From Pseudomonas sp. UBA6562 (lineage in GTDB: Bacteria; Pseudomonadota; Gammaproteobacteria; Pseudomonadales; Pseudomonadaceae), in NCBI RefSeq assembly GCF_002434265.1, contig NZ_DJJS01000009.1:114782-178781 (forward strand): a stretch of 64,000 nucleotides of DNA, given 5' to 3'. Positions 1 through 7,885 of this stretch are shown piece after piece (within the stretch, counting starts at the first letter, position 1; each line of letters opens with the position of its first letter). The position numbers and the translations under genes were made by a program. A model generated the notes under the pieces. It made no database searches. It saw only the letters and a program-made list of their open reading frames with translations, and was not told the origin of the DNA.

Positions 1-84
1 CATCAACAGGCCGACGAACATCAGGTACCAGACGAACGACTGATGGCGCAGCGCCCAATCGGAGAGGTTGAAGCCGCCTTTCAT
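1..84 (-). CDS. RND efflux transporter, N-terminal end only
   Basis: Only the first 28 codons lie in the window; the gene runs off the left edge. The peptide begins MKGGFNLSDWALRHQSF and enters a first hydrophobic helix, as inner-membrane RND pumps of the AcrB/MexB superfamily do. Its ATG overlaps the stop of the preceding membrane-fusion gene by four bases (ATGA), so the two are translationally coupled. Two fusion proteins followed by one RND pump is the layout of TriABC of P. aeruginosa; that assignment is inferred from context because almost none of the pump is visible. Confidence 0.8.
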   Translation of the reverse strand, partial: MKGGFNLSDWALRHQSFVWYLMFVGLLM

Positions 85-1148
85 CGTGTTTCCTCGTCGA
101 ACGTGACCTTCTGGCCTGGCTGGAGACTGTTGACGCCGGCGACCACCACCCGCTCGCCGGGCTTGACCCCGGCGCCCAGCACTGCCGTCTTCTCGCCGCG
201 CTCGAGCACGGTCACATCGCGCAGATTGACTATCTTTTGTTCGGTATCGACCACCCAGACCTGGGCCTTGCCGTCGCGCTCGAGCAGTGCGGTCAGCGGC
301 AGTTCGCTGCGGGCGCTGATCGCCGAGGTCAGGCTGACGCTCACCGAGGTGCCGAGGTTGAAGCCTGACGGCGTGGAGGTGAGGCTCAGGCGTGCGCGGC
401 GCGTGCGCGTGGTGGCGTCGGCCTGGGGTTCGAGTTCGCGCAGGCTGGCAGTGGTGTTGAGCGCCGGGTTGAGTTGCGAGGCCACGGTGAGGGTCATGGC
501 AGGCGTCAAGCGTTCGGCCAGGGCGATGGGAAGGTCGATGACCGCCTCTTTCACGTCGGGGCGGGCCAGCGTCACCACTTCCTGGCCGACGCTCACCGTT
601 TGCCCGGCTTCGACGTGCCAGGCGGTGACCACTGCGGCGTGGTCGGCCTTCAACGTGCCATAGGCCAGCTGGTCGCGGGCCTGGCTGACCGTGGCGCGGG
701 CCTGGGCCATGGAGGCGTTGGCGGTTTTCAAGTCGGTCTGGGCGATGTCCAACTGGGCCTGGGCGCCGACGCCGCGGTCGTACAGCTGCTGCTGGCGACC
801 GGCATTGGCCTGGGCATTGATCTGCTGCGCCTGCACCCGCGCCAGATCGCCTTCGGCGGCGCGCAGTTGGTTCTGCTGGTCGGTGGGGTCGAGGGTGGCC
901 AGGGTCTCGCCGGCCTTCACCGAAGCGCCGACATCGACCCAGCGACGGGCGATACGGCCCGATACGCGAAAGCCCAGGGTGCTTTCGTAACGCGCCTGGA
1001 GGGTGCCGGCAAAACGCCCAAGCTGCGCCTGGGACTGTTCCTCGACCACGGTGGAGAGCACCGGGCGCACGGGCTCGGGCTTTTCTTCGTCCTTGCCGCA
1101 ACCGGCCAGCAGGCATACGCCCGCCAACATGCATAGCAACCGTTTCAT
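81..1148 (-). CDS. RND efflux membrane-fusion lipoprotein, second of pair (TriB-like)
   Basis: A 355-residue periplasmic adaptor (HlyD/AcrA family) that would bridge the inner-membrane RND pump to an outer-membrane channel. The N-terminus MKRLLCMLAGVCLLAGC is a lipoprotein signal with lipobox LAGC, so Cys17 should be acylated. A barrel-sandwich segment (GRIARRWVDVGASVKAGETLATLDP) is followed by an Ala/Gln-rich coiled-coil hairpin around residues 80-150 and a beta-barrel tail. I chose the ATG at 1148 because the signal peptide starts there and it overlaps the upstream gene's stop as ATGA; an open extension upstream has no signal-like sequence. It is the second adaptor of a three-gene operon. 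Confidence 0.9.
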   Translation of the reverse strand: MKRLLCMLAGVCLLAGCGKDEEKPEPVRPVLSTVVEEQSQAQLGRFAGTLQARYESTLGFRVSGRIARRWVDVGASVKAGETLATLDPTDQQNQLRAAEGDLARVQAQQINAQANAGRQQQLYDRGVGAQAQLDIAQTDLKTANASMAQARATVSQARDQLAYGTLKADHAAVVTAWHVEAGQTVSVGQEVVTLARPDVKEAVIDLPIALAERLTPAMTLTVASQLNPALNTTASLRELEPQADATTRTRRARLSLTSTPSGFNLGTSVSVSLTSAISARSELPLTALLERDGKAQVWVVDTEQKIVNLRDVTVLERGEKTAVLGAGVKPGERVVVAGVNSLQPGQKVTFDEETR

Positions 1149-2233
1149 GGCAATGCCCCTCCGTCCTTGGCCGCGACCTGTTCGACCTGCATGCCGGGGT
1201 GCAACAGTTGCGCACCGTTGATGACCACGGTTTCGCCGTCCTTGATGCCGGCGCTGACGATCACCTTGCCGGTCAGATAACGGGCGATGCGCACCGGGCG
1301 CAGTTCGACCTTGTCGCCCTCGCCGACGATCCACACCGCCGGCTCGCGCAAGGTCTTGCTCAGCGCCGACCAGGGCAGTTCGATGCTCGACTGGCCCTGG
1401 CTACTGGCGTTGGTTGTCACCGGCGCGCCGAGCGGCATGGCGGCGGGCACGTCGCGCAGGGCTACCTTGACCTGCACCGTGCCGCTTTGCGCCGACACCG
1501 TCGGCGTGACCTCGCGCACGGCACCTTGGGCCTGCACGCTGGGGTTTTCCAGCAGTTGCACGGTCAAGCTCGCGTTGCTGGCCGGGGTCATCAGCAGCGA
1601 CTCGTAGACATTGAACACCGCATCGCGGTCGCCGTCGGCGGCCAGGCGGAACATCGGTTGCGTGGCCTGCACCACTTGGCCGACTTCGGCCTGGCGCTGG
1701 GTGATCACGCCATCGGCCGCCGACACCAGAGCGGTGTAGCTCAGCTGCTCATTGGCGTTGGCCAACTGAGCCTGGGCGGCCTTGAGGCCGCTCTGGTTGC
1801 CGCGCACGGCGGCTTGCGCGGCATCGTATTCGCTGCGGCTGGTATAGCCCTTGGGCAGCAGCTTTTCCTGGCGCACGAAGGCCGCCGAGCTTTGCGCGAC
1901 CCGCGCCTGGGCGGCGAAGACCTCGGCCTTGGCCGACTCGACGTTGTTCTTCAAGTCTTTGGGATCGAGCCGTGCCAGCACTTGGCCGGCCTTGACGTGG
2001 TCGCCCACATCGACGCTGCGCGATACGATCTTGCCGCCTACGCGAAACGACAGGTCGGTCTGCACCCGTGCCTGCACGTCGCCCGTCAGCACCACCGACG
2101 CCGCAAAATTCTGCGGCTCGACGCGCATGACGCCCACCCTGGGCAACTGCGGGGTTTCGGCTTCCCGTTCACAGCCGGACAGCGTGAACGCCAGCCCGAG
2201 GCACACGACCAGCAACGGACGCATCACCGCCAT
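1145..2233 (-). CDS. RND efflux membrane-fusion lipoprotein, first of pair (TriA-like)
   Basis: A 362-residue HlyD/AcrA-family adaptor, first gene of the efflux operon. MAVMRPLLVVCLGLAFTLSGC is a lipoprotein signal with Cys21 as the acylation site. The lipoyl-like half motif (GGKIVSRSVDVGDHVKAGQVLARLDP) and its second half (SAADGVITQRQAEVGQVVQ) flank a coiled-coil hairpin near residues 85-165. AAGGAG lies five bases before the ATG at 2233, which decides the start over an upstream in-frame ATG. Two adaptors plus one pump are needed in the TriABC type, which in P. aeruginosa works with OpmH; no outer-membrane channel or TetR-type regulator gene is visible beside it here. Confidence 0.9.
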   Translation of the reverse strand: MAVMRPLLVVCLGLAFTLSGCEREAETPQLPRVGVMRVEPQNFAASVVLTGDVQARVQTDLSFRVGGKIVSRSVDVGDHVKAGQVLARLDPKDLKNNVESAKAEVFAAQARVAQSSAAFVRQEKLLPKGYTSRSEYDAAQAAVRGNQSGLKAAQAQLANANEQLSYTALVSAADGVITQRQAEVGQVVQATQPMFRLAADGDRDAVFNVYESLLMTPASNASLTVQLLENPSVQAQGAVREVTPTVSAQSGTVQVKVALRDVPAAMPLGAPVTTNASSQGQSSIELPWSALSKTLREPAVWIVGEGDKVELRPVRIARYLTGKVIVSAGIKDGETVVINGAQLLHPGMQVEQVAAKDGGALP

Positions 2234-2436
2234 GCTCGCTCCTTGTTTGCGCGCAAAAGATTCGTGGCATGCGACTGCCACGCCGGTTCAAGGTTCGATA
2301 AACATGGCCGCGCTGCCCCTGAGGCCGACCCGCCAGAATATTCGACACAGGCAGCGAATCTATCGAGTACCCATCACTTTTGCCAGTTGTGGCCGGTTTA
2401 GAGTCGATCACACACTCGCTTGGCCTGGAACGTATC

Positions 2437-2452
2437 GAGGATTGTGATCCTC
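2437..2452. promoter_or_regulatory. Short perfect inverted repeat upstream of the RHS gene
   Basis: GAGGAT, a four-base spacer TGTG, then ATCCTC form a perfect 6-bp dyad 44 bases before the GTG start at 2496. It sits between the efflux operon and the RHS gene in a 262-bp gap. It could be a small operator or a weak hairpin; nothing else supports a function. Confidence 0.25.
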
Positions 2453-2495
2453 AAGCGGTTCCTCCAACAGATCCCGACCCTCAGGGAGCACCCCG

Positions 2496-3461
2496 GTGAC
2501 CTTCGTACGGACCCATCGCTTTTACCAACACGATCATCTGATCACCGAGCTCAATGGGCAGACGGCACGCTCCGTTTTCCGCCACAAGCATGGCCTATTG
2601 GCGCAAGGCACCTTTGCCGATCTGCATTCATTTGCCCTCATGGCGGTAAGCGATACCGATTCGGTCATGGCTGAATACAATCAAGACGGCATATGTCAAC
2701 GCACCTACGACCCCTATGGTCTATACCCCGTCGCTCAGGACGCGTCACTGGCGCCTTTGGCATTCAACGGCCAACGGCTGGATTTGATTGCCGAAGGCTA
2801 TTTGCTGGGCAACGGTTATCGCCTGTTCAGCCCTGCGCTGAGGCGATTCTGCAGCCCGGACAGCTTGAGCGCGTTCGGACGAGGCGGTTTGAACAATTAT
2901 GTTTATTGTGCGGGTGACCCGCTGAATAGAACCGATCCGTCTGGACACTTTTTCCTACCGAGACGGCAGCTTAAAATTGCCTCAGCGGCGATGATGGGCG
3001 TGGGGTTTTTAACACTTTTTGGAGCGACGATTGCTTATTCGTCGGACTCGAAAAGTGCAGCAAAAATTTTACTCGGCGTAGGTCTCGGATTGATGGGTGT
3101 GGGGGGATTGATTCATCCTAAGGCTTTAGGTCGCTATCTTACAGGGTCACGCCTACCTGAACCCCCAGTCAGAAATAGGTTAATAAGCTTTATACGAGCT
3201 GCTCAAATAGAACAGGCCGATTTGCCGCCCGATTATACAACAGCTATTAATGACCCGAGGACTATTATAAGCAGGACCGAAGTAGTCCCAGAAACTCCAC
3301 CGCCCTCATACCGTAAGGCGACGGCTTATCAAGGAGTCCATAACAGTCGGTCGCACGATGTTGTCAACTCTGGAAACGCTTATGAATTACAGGTTTTTGG
3401 CCCCAGCGTTTCGGCCAGTGTTCAAGCAAGCAGCTCAAATATAAGGCGCAGAAGCCTTTAA
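2496..3461 (+). CDS. Short RHS repeat-associated core protein with membrane-hairpin tip
   Basis: A 321-residue orphan RHS-type protein. The first 150 residues carry the end of an RHS/YD shell: FYQHDHLITELNG near residue 9, LAFNGQRLD at 88, YLLGNGYRLFSPALRRFCS at 102 and the closing YCAGDPLNRTDPSGH at 138. Beyond this conserved edge the tip is unique: two hydrophobic stretches (about 160-180 and 190-206) form a likely membrane hairpin, followed by a polar tail with two PPxY motifs (PPDY 244-247, PPSY 269-272). The GTG start follows a purine-rich AGGGAG. GC falls in the tip compared with flanking genes, which suggests acquisition. RHS tips are often toxins, but I recognise no toxin fold here and no immunity gene follows. 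Confidence 0.8.
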   Translation: MTFVRTHRFYQHDHLITELNGQTARSVFRHKHGLLAQGTFADLHSFALMAVSDTDSVMAEYNQDGICQRTYDPYGLYPVAQDASLAPLAFNGQRLDLIAEGYLLGNGYRLFSPALRRFCSPDSLSAFGRGGLNNYVYCAGDPLNRTDPSGHFFLPRRQLKIASAAMMGVGFLTLFGATIAYSSDSKSAAKILLGVGLGLMGVGGLIHPKALGRYLTGSRLPEPPVRNRLISFIRAAQIEQADLPPDYTTAINDPRTIISRTEVVPETPPPSYRKATAYQGVHNSRSHDVVNSGNAYELQVFGPSVSASVQASSSNIRRRSL

Positions 3462-3872
3462 TAAGGTAAGGCCAGAAAATTTCATACGCTCGCTTTTCTT
3501 GAGTCGGTTCGATCAGGGGCTGAATCTTTCAAACTCTTTGAATAATCAGCCAAACGCTGGGATCACTGCATATTCCGTAGCACCCTGTAAGTGCGTGCGT
3601 TCTCTTGATGCAGGCCGAACACAGGCTACGCATTCAAAGCAGTGTGCGTCACAGAATCCCACCGCACGCTGGCGATCGACTCGAAACCGCGTCCACAGGT
3701 TTCGAGCCAAATTTGTTCGAAGCGTATTCAGCCGGCCGCACCAGGGCGCGCCGCCGGTTGCAGGGAATTGCCCGCCGCCCGCTCACTCGTCAGTTGCAGG
3801 GTCGTACGCCGTCGCGATACGGTCTGGCAGCCCGCGCGGTCCGAGTTGTTTCATGCCAAGAATGCCAGACTG
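3462..3872. other. Gap between two convergent RHS genes, no gene recognised
   Basis: These 411 bases separate the stop codons of two convergent RHS-core genes. Several short overlapping reading frames exist on the plus strand (from about 3499, 3605 and 3642), but their products are low-complexity, Arg/Ser-rich and typical of out-of-frame GC-rich DNA. The first part is AT-rich like the RHS tip, the second part GC-rich. A decayed immunity gene or tip remnant is possible but cannot be shown. Confidence 0.5.
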
Positions 3873-4678
3873 TTACCGCCCCGATCTGATCTGGGCCAAT
3901 TGACGCCCTATCGAGTTGGTTATGTACTCAATTTCTCTGTTGGGCATTTTAGGGAACGCCCTACGTAGCGACTCAAATGGATTTCCCCCACTAAGTTTTT
4001 CCTCGATAACGATGAAGCGCGCGAGTCGGCTTTTATTAATATTTAAGTGGTCAAAAACCCTTGTACTCACTTTATTGAAATCATGCAAAACCTCGGCTTC
4101 GGACGCTGTAATCGCCGCCTGCCCACGCCTGTTTTTTCGCGGGTCGATACTGTCCTCCCGTAGACCTATGTTCTGGCGGTAGCGTGTTCTTGGGTCGACA
4201 GGGTCGGTTTCCGTACCACGTCTTCGAGGCCCTGCAGGATCAAGACGAGGCGTCGGTTGTTCATTTCTGGCGGGCAGTCGATCTTGCTGAATCGTCGGTG
4301 GCTGCACGTTACCGCCAGGCCTTCCCAGCGAGGGTTCGACCTTTTTGGCTTTAGGTACGTGGGCAATTCTGTGTCGCGCTTGCCCACTCGAGTCGGAAAA
4401 ATTTATCGGATCTCCCGAGCAGTAAGCGTACGCGTTCACGCCGCCCGATTCGAAGGGGCTGTAAGCGTCCGAGGAAAAAAACGCATCAACGTCGGGCTGT
4501 AGGCTCGAAAACCGTTGCCCAAAAGGTAGACGCGATCCAACCCATATTCGCCCGCATAACGAAGGGCACTCTTACGCTCAGCGATAACTGCATACCCATG
4601 AACCGTATAGCTTGTAAGCTTCCCAGTCCCCGCTTTATTGTTTTTCCCAGTGCTCATTACAGTCCCACCCTGAGTCAT
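3873..4678 (-). pseudogene. Second RHS-core gene, frameshifted in a run of seven T
   Basis: Two overlapping minus-strand frames together rebuild one short RHS protein. The upstream piece (4678-4436) reads through YLLGNGFRAYSPTLMRFF and then leaves the family pattern. Adding one T, or removing two, in the T7 run (A7 on the plus strand, 4475-4481) restores FSSDAYSPFESGG joined to VNAYAYCSGDPINFSDSSG in the downstream frame, which runs to 3873. The tip of about 160 residues is charged and helical (ending IEYITNSIGRQLAQIRSGR) and I do not recognise it. The start is unsure: ATG at 4678 or the in-frame ATG at 4657, which has a better purine-rich leader. The break may be real decay, slippage-based switching, or a sequencing error. 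Confidence 0.7.
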
Positions 4679-4844
4679 TTTTCCAACGCCATTACAGACG
4701 GCTTATTCAACGGGGAGCCTGAGCTGAAAACAAGTCAATGCAAACTGGCAAAAATGCCAGTAACACTTCGGGTGGGAATATCGACGCGCATGAAAAACAG
4801 ACATTGAAGTGCTGCCCAGGGGGAAGATGTCTGGTAACAGCATC

Positions 4845-4876
4845 GAACCCCTCGCAGGCCTGCCCGCGAAGGGTTC
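4845..4876 (-). terminator. Imperfect hairpin downstream of spuH
   Basis: GAACCC pairs with GGGTTC, with further partial pairing through a GC-rich core (CTCGC / GCGAA side) about 30 bases after the spuH stop. There is no clear T run, so this may be a weak terminator or a REP-like palindrome that ends or stabilises the spu transcript. Confidence 0.4.
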
Positions 4877-4908
4877 CGAGCAAGACGATACAGCTACCGC
4901 TTCAGCCT

Positions 4909-5772
4909 CTAGGCCTTTGCCTGACCGGTATTTGCCATAGCGTTTTCTTCGATCGCCAACTGCACCGCCTTGCGCCGCCGCTCTTCGGCTTGGCGGCTGA
5001 AGTACCAGACCAGGAAGGTCACCAGCGACACCGACAGCAGAATCAGACTCGCCACCGCGTTGATCTCCGGCTTCACGCCCAGGCGCACCGCCGAGAACAC
5101 TTCCATTGGCAAGGTCGTCGAACCCGGCCCGGAAACGAAGCTCGCCAGCACCAGGTCGTCCAGCGACAGCGCGAACGACATCATGCCGCCCGCCGCCAGC
5201 GACGGTGCGATCATCGGGATGGTGATCAGCAGGAACACCTTCCACGGCCGCGCGCCCAGGTCCATCGCCGCTTCCTCGATGGAAAGATCCAGCTCGCGCA
5301 GGCGCGCCGACACCACCACGGCCACATAGGCCGCGCAGAACGTGGTGTGGGCGATCCAGATGGTGACGATGCCGCGCTCCTGCGGCCAGCCGATCATCTG
5401 CGCCATGGCCACGAACAGCAGCAACAGCGACAGGCCGGTGATCACCTCGGGCATCACCAATGGCGCGGTGACCAGGCCGCCGAACAGCGTGCGGCCCTTG
5501 AAACGCGTGATGCGCGTGAGCACGAAGGCCGCCAGCGTGCCCAGCGCCACCGCCGCCACGGCGGTGTACAGGGCGATCTCCAGCGAGCGCATCACCGAGC
5601 CCATCAGCTGGGTGTTGTCGAGCAGGCCCACGTACCACTTCACCGACCAGCCGCCCCAGACCGTCACCAGCTTGGAGGCGTTGAACGAGTAGATCACCAG
5701 GATGACCATCGGCAGGTAGATGAACACCAGGCCCAGTACCAGCATCAGCTTCGAGAAACCGAAACGTTTCAT
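4909..5772 (-). CDS. spuH: Polyamine ABC transporter permease SpuH (PotI type)
   Basis: A 287-residue inner-membrane permease of the putrescine/spermidine ABC importer. It shows about six hydrophobic helices starting with LMLVLGLVFIYLPMVILVIYSF and the EAA loop that docks the ATPase (SIEEAAMDLGARPWKVFLLITIPMIAPSL, near residues 170-200). SFALSLDDLVLASFVSGPGSTTLP is typical of PotC/PotI. Its ATG overlaps the spuG stop as ATGA, so the permease pair is coupled. It is the last gene of spuBCDEFGH; the hairpin at about 4845-4876 follows. Substrate choice is set by SpuD and SpuE rather than by this subunit. Confidence 0.93.
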   Translation of the reverse strand: MKRFGFSKLMLVLGLVFIYLPMVILVIYSFNASKLVTVWGGWSVKWYVGLLDNTQLMGSVMRSLEIALYTAVAAVALGTLAAFVLTRITRFKGRTLFGGLVTAPLVMPEVITGLSLLLLFVAMAQMIGWPQERGIVTIWIAHTTFCAAYVAVVVSARLRELDLSIEEAAMDLGARPWKVFLLITIPMIAPSLAAGGMMSFALSLDDLVLASFVSGPGSTTLPMEVFSAVRLGVKPEINAVASLILLSVSLVTFLVWYFSRQAEERRRKAVQLAIEENAMANTGQAKA

Positions 5773-6689
5773 GCCCTGCCCTCCAGCTCTTTGGCCTGAC
5801 TACGGTTGAACAGCAAGATGGGCACGATCAGGATCGCCAGCATCACCACCGCCAGGGCGGACGCCACCGGCCAGTCGCGGTTGTTGAAGAACTCCTGCCA
5901 CAGCACCTTGCCGATCATCAGGGTCTCAGGGCCGCCGAGCAGTTCGGGAATCACGAACTCGCCCACCACCGGAATGAACACCAGCATGCAGCCGGCGACG
6001 ATGCCGTTCTTCGACAGCGGCACGGTGATCTTCCAGAAGCTGTTGAAGGTGCTCGAACCCAGGTCGGACGCAGCCTCCAGCAGGCTCTGGTCGTGTTTGA
6101 CCAAGTTGGCGTACAACGGCAGGATCATGAACGGCAGGTACGAATAGACCACGCCGATGTACACCGCGAGGTTGGTGTTGAGGATCTGCAACGGCTGGTC
6201 GATCAGCCCCAGCCACATCAGGAAGCTGTTGAGCAGCCCGTTGTTGCTGAGAATGCCCATCCAGGCATAGACGCGGATGAGGATGGCCGTCCAGGTCGGC
6301 ATCATGATCAGCAGCAGCAGGACCGTTTGGATGTCCTTGCGCGCATTGGCGATGGCATAGGCCATCGGGTAGCCGATCAACAGGCACAGCAGGGTACTGA
6401 TGAAAGCCACCTTGAGCGAGCCGAGGTAGGCCGCCAGGTACAGTTCGTCTTCACCGAGCAGGCCGTAGTTGGCCAGGTTCAGCACGATCTGGATCTTGTC
6501 TTCGACGAAGGTATAGATCTCGGTGTAGGGCGGGATGGCGACGTCGGCTTCGGCGAAACTGATCTTCAGCACGATGAAGAACGGCAGCATGAAGAACAGG
6601 AACAGCCACAGGAACGGCGCCCCGATGACCAGATGCCGGCCCTCCGGCACCAAGCGCTTGAAGGCTCGCTTGAGCTTGCGGATTTTCAT
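5769..6689 (-). CDS. spuG: Polyamine ABC transporter permease SpuG (PotH type)
   Basis: A 306-residue permease, partner of SpuH. An N-terminal basic stretch (MKIRKLKRAFKRL) precedes six predicted helices; the EAA loop reads LLEAASDLGSSTFNSFWKITVPLS. VGEFVIPELLGGPETLMIGKVL is characteristic of PotB/PotH. The ATG at 6689 overlaps the spuF stop (ATGA) and was preferred over an upstream in-frame codon lying inside spuF. The product would form a heterodimeric channel with SpuH and receive polyamine from either binding protein. Confidence 0.93.
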   Translation of the reverse strand: MKIRKLKRAFKRLVPEGRHLVIGAPFLWLFLFFMLPFFIVLKISFAEADVAIPPYTEIYTFVEDKIQIVLNLANYGLLGEDELYLAAYLGSLKVAFISTLLCLLIGYPMAYAIANARKDIQTVLLLLIMMPTWTAILIRVYAWMGILSNNGLLNSFLMWLGLIDQPLQILNTNLAVYIGVVYSYLPFMILPLYANLVKHDQSLLEAASDLGSSTFNSFWKITVPLSKNGIVAGCMLVFIPVVGEFVIPELLGGPETLMIGKVLWQEFFNNRDWPVASALAVVMLAILIVPILLFNRSQAKELEGRA

Positions 6690-7828
6690 GAGCGCAGTAC
6701 CACGCCGCTGTCGTCTTCCCACCACACGTACACTTCGTCGTCCCAGGTCGGCCGCGCGCCCTGACGTTCGGCGTTGGCCACGAACGACTGCACGACCTTG
6801 CCGCTGGGCAGCTTGACGTAGAACACCGAATGCCCGCCCAGGTAGGCGATATCGTGGACCTTGCCACGCGACCAGTTGTGTTCGAAGGTCGGCTGGGTGG
6901 TGGTGATCAGTAGTTTCTCGGGGCGCAAGGCGTAGGTGATGTGCTTGTCTTCCACCGAGGTGCTGACGCCGTGGCCGACGTAGATCGCACGCTCCAGCTC
7001 CGGCGAGGCGATCAGCGCGTGGCCTTCGGCATCGTCGATCACTTCACCGTCGAACAGGTTGACGTTGCCGATGAACTCGCACACCAGACGGCTGGTGGGC
7101 GTCTCGTAGATGTCCACCGGCGAGCCGATCTGCGCGATCCAGCCCAGGTGCATAATGGCGATGCGCTGGGCCATGGTCATGGCCTCTTCCTGGTCGTGGG
7201 TGACCATGACGCAGGTCACACCGACCCGTTCGATGATCTCCACCAGTTCCAGTTGCATCTGCGAACGCAGCTTCTTGTCCAGCGCGCCCATCGGCTCGTC
7301 GAGCAACAGCAGCTTGGGGCGCTTGGCCAGCGAGCGGGCCAGGGCCACCCGCTGCCGTTGGCCGCCGGAGAGCTGGTGCGGTTTGCGCTTGGCGTACTGG
7401 GTCATGTGCACCAGCTTGAGCATCTCGGCCACGCGGGCGTCGATCTCGGCCTTGGGCATCTTGTCCTGTTGCAGGCCGAAGGCGATGTTCTGCGCCACGC
7501 TCATGTGCGGGAACAGCGCGTAGGACTGGAACATCATGTTGATCGGCCGCTCGTACGGCGGCATGTCGGTGATGTCCACGCCATCGAGGAAGATCCGCCC
7601 CTCGGTGGGGCGTTCGAAGCCGGCGAGCATGCGCAGCAGGGTCGATTTGCCGGACCCGGAACCGCCCAGCAGGGCGAAGATTTCGCCCTTGCGGATTTCC
7701 AGGGACACATCGTCCACGGCGACCGTCTCGTCGAATTTTTTCGTTACCCGGTCGATCTTGACCAGCACCTGCTTGGGCTGCTGGGCGCCTTCGAGGGCTT
7801 TCTTGTGGGCGCCGGAGGCGAGTGGCAT
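6686..7828 (-). CDS. spuF: Polyamine ABC transporter ATP-binding protein SpuF (PotG type)
   Basis: A 380-residue ATPase that energises polyamine import. It has Walker A (LLGGSGSGKST, about residue 54), the ABC signature LSGGQRQRVALARSL, Walker B (LLLLDEPMGALD) and the switch histidine in VMVTHDQEEAMTMA, followed by a C-terminal TOBE-type regulatory domain from about residue 260. Length matches PotA/PotG. GGGAG precedes the start at 7828. A GC-rich hairpin separates it from spuE, so it may be expressed at a lower level than the binding proteins. Confidence 0.94.
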   Translation of the reverse strand: MPLASGAHKKALEGAQQPKQVLVKIDRVTKKFDETVAVDDVSLEIRKGEIFALLGGSGSGKSTLLRMLAGFERPTEGRIFLDGVDITDMPPYERPINMMFQSYALFPHMSVAQNIAFGLQQDKMPKAEIDARVAEMLKLVHMTQYAKRKPHQLSGGQRQRVALARSLAKRPKLLLLDEPMGALDKKLRSQMQLELVEIIERVGVTCVMVTHDQEEAMTMAQRIAIMHLGWIAQIGSPVDIYETPTSRLVCEFIGNVNLFDGEVIDDAEGHALIASPELERAIYVGHGVSTSVEDKHITYALRPEKLLITTTQPTFEHNWSRGKVHDIAYLGGHSVFYVKLPSGKVVQSFVANAERQGARPTWDDEVYVWWEDDSGVVLRS

Positions 7829-7855
7829 GGATGGAAACTCCCAACAGGATGTGAC

Positions 7856-7878
7856 GGCCCGCCACTTCAGGGCGGGCC
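7856..7878 (-). promoter_or_regulatory. Intercistronic hairpin between spuE and spuF
   Basis: GGCCCGCC, a seven-base loop, then GGCGGGCC form a perfect 8-bp GC stem that begins eight bases after the spuE stop. It has no T run. Such hairpins after binding-protein genes usually protect the upstream message or cause partial termination, raising binding-protein dose above that of the ATPase and permeases. Confidence 0.6.
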
Positions 7879-7885
7879 CAGAGGG

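Noticed and set aside
3499..3968. Overlapping small plus-strand frames between the RHS genes
   Set aside because: Three frames overlap each other with biased composition and no ribosome sites; none looks like an immunity protein.
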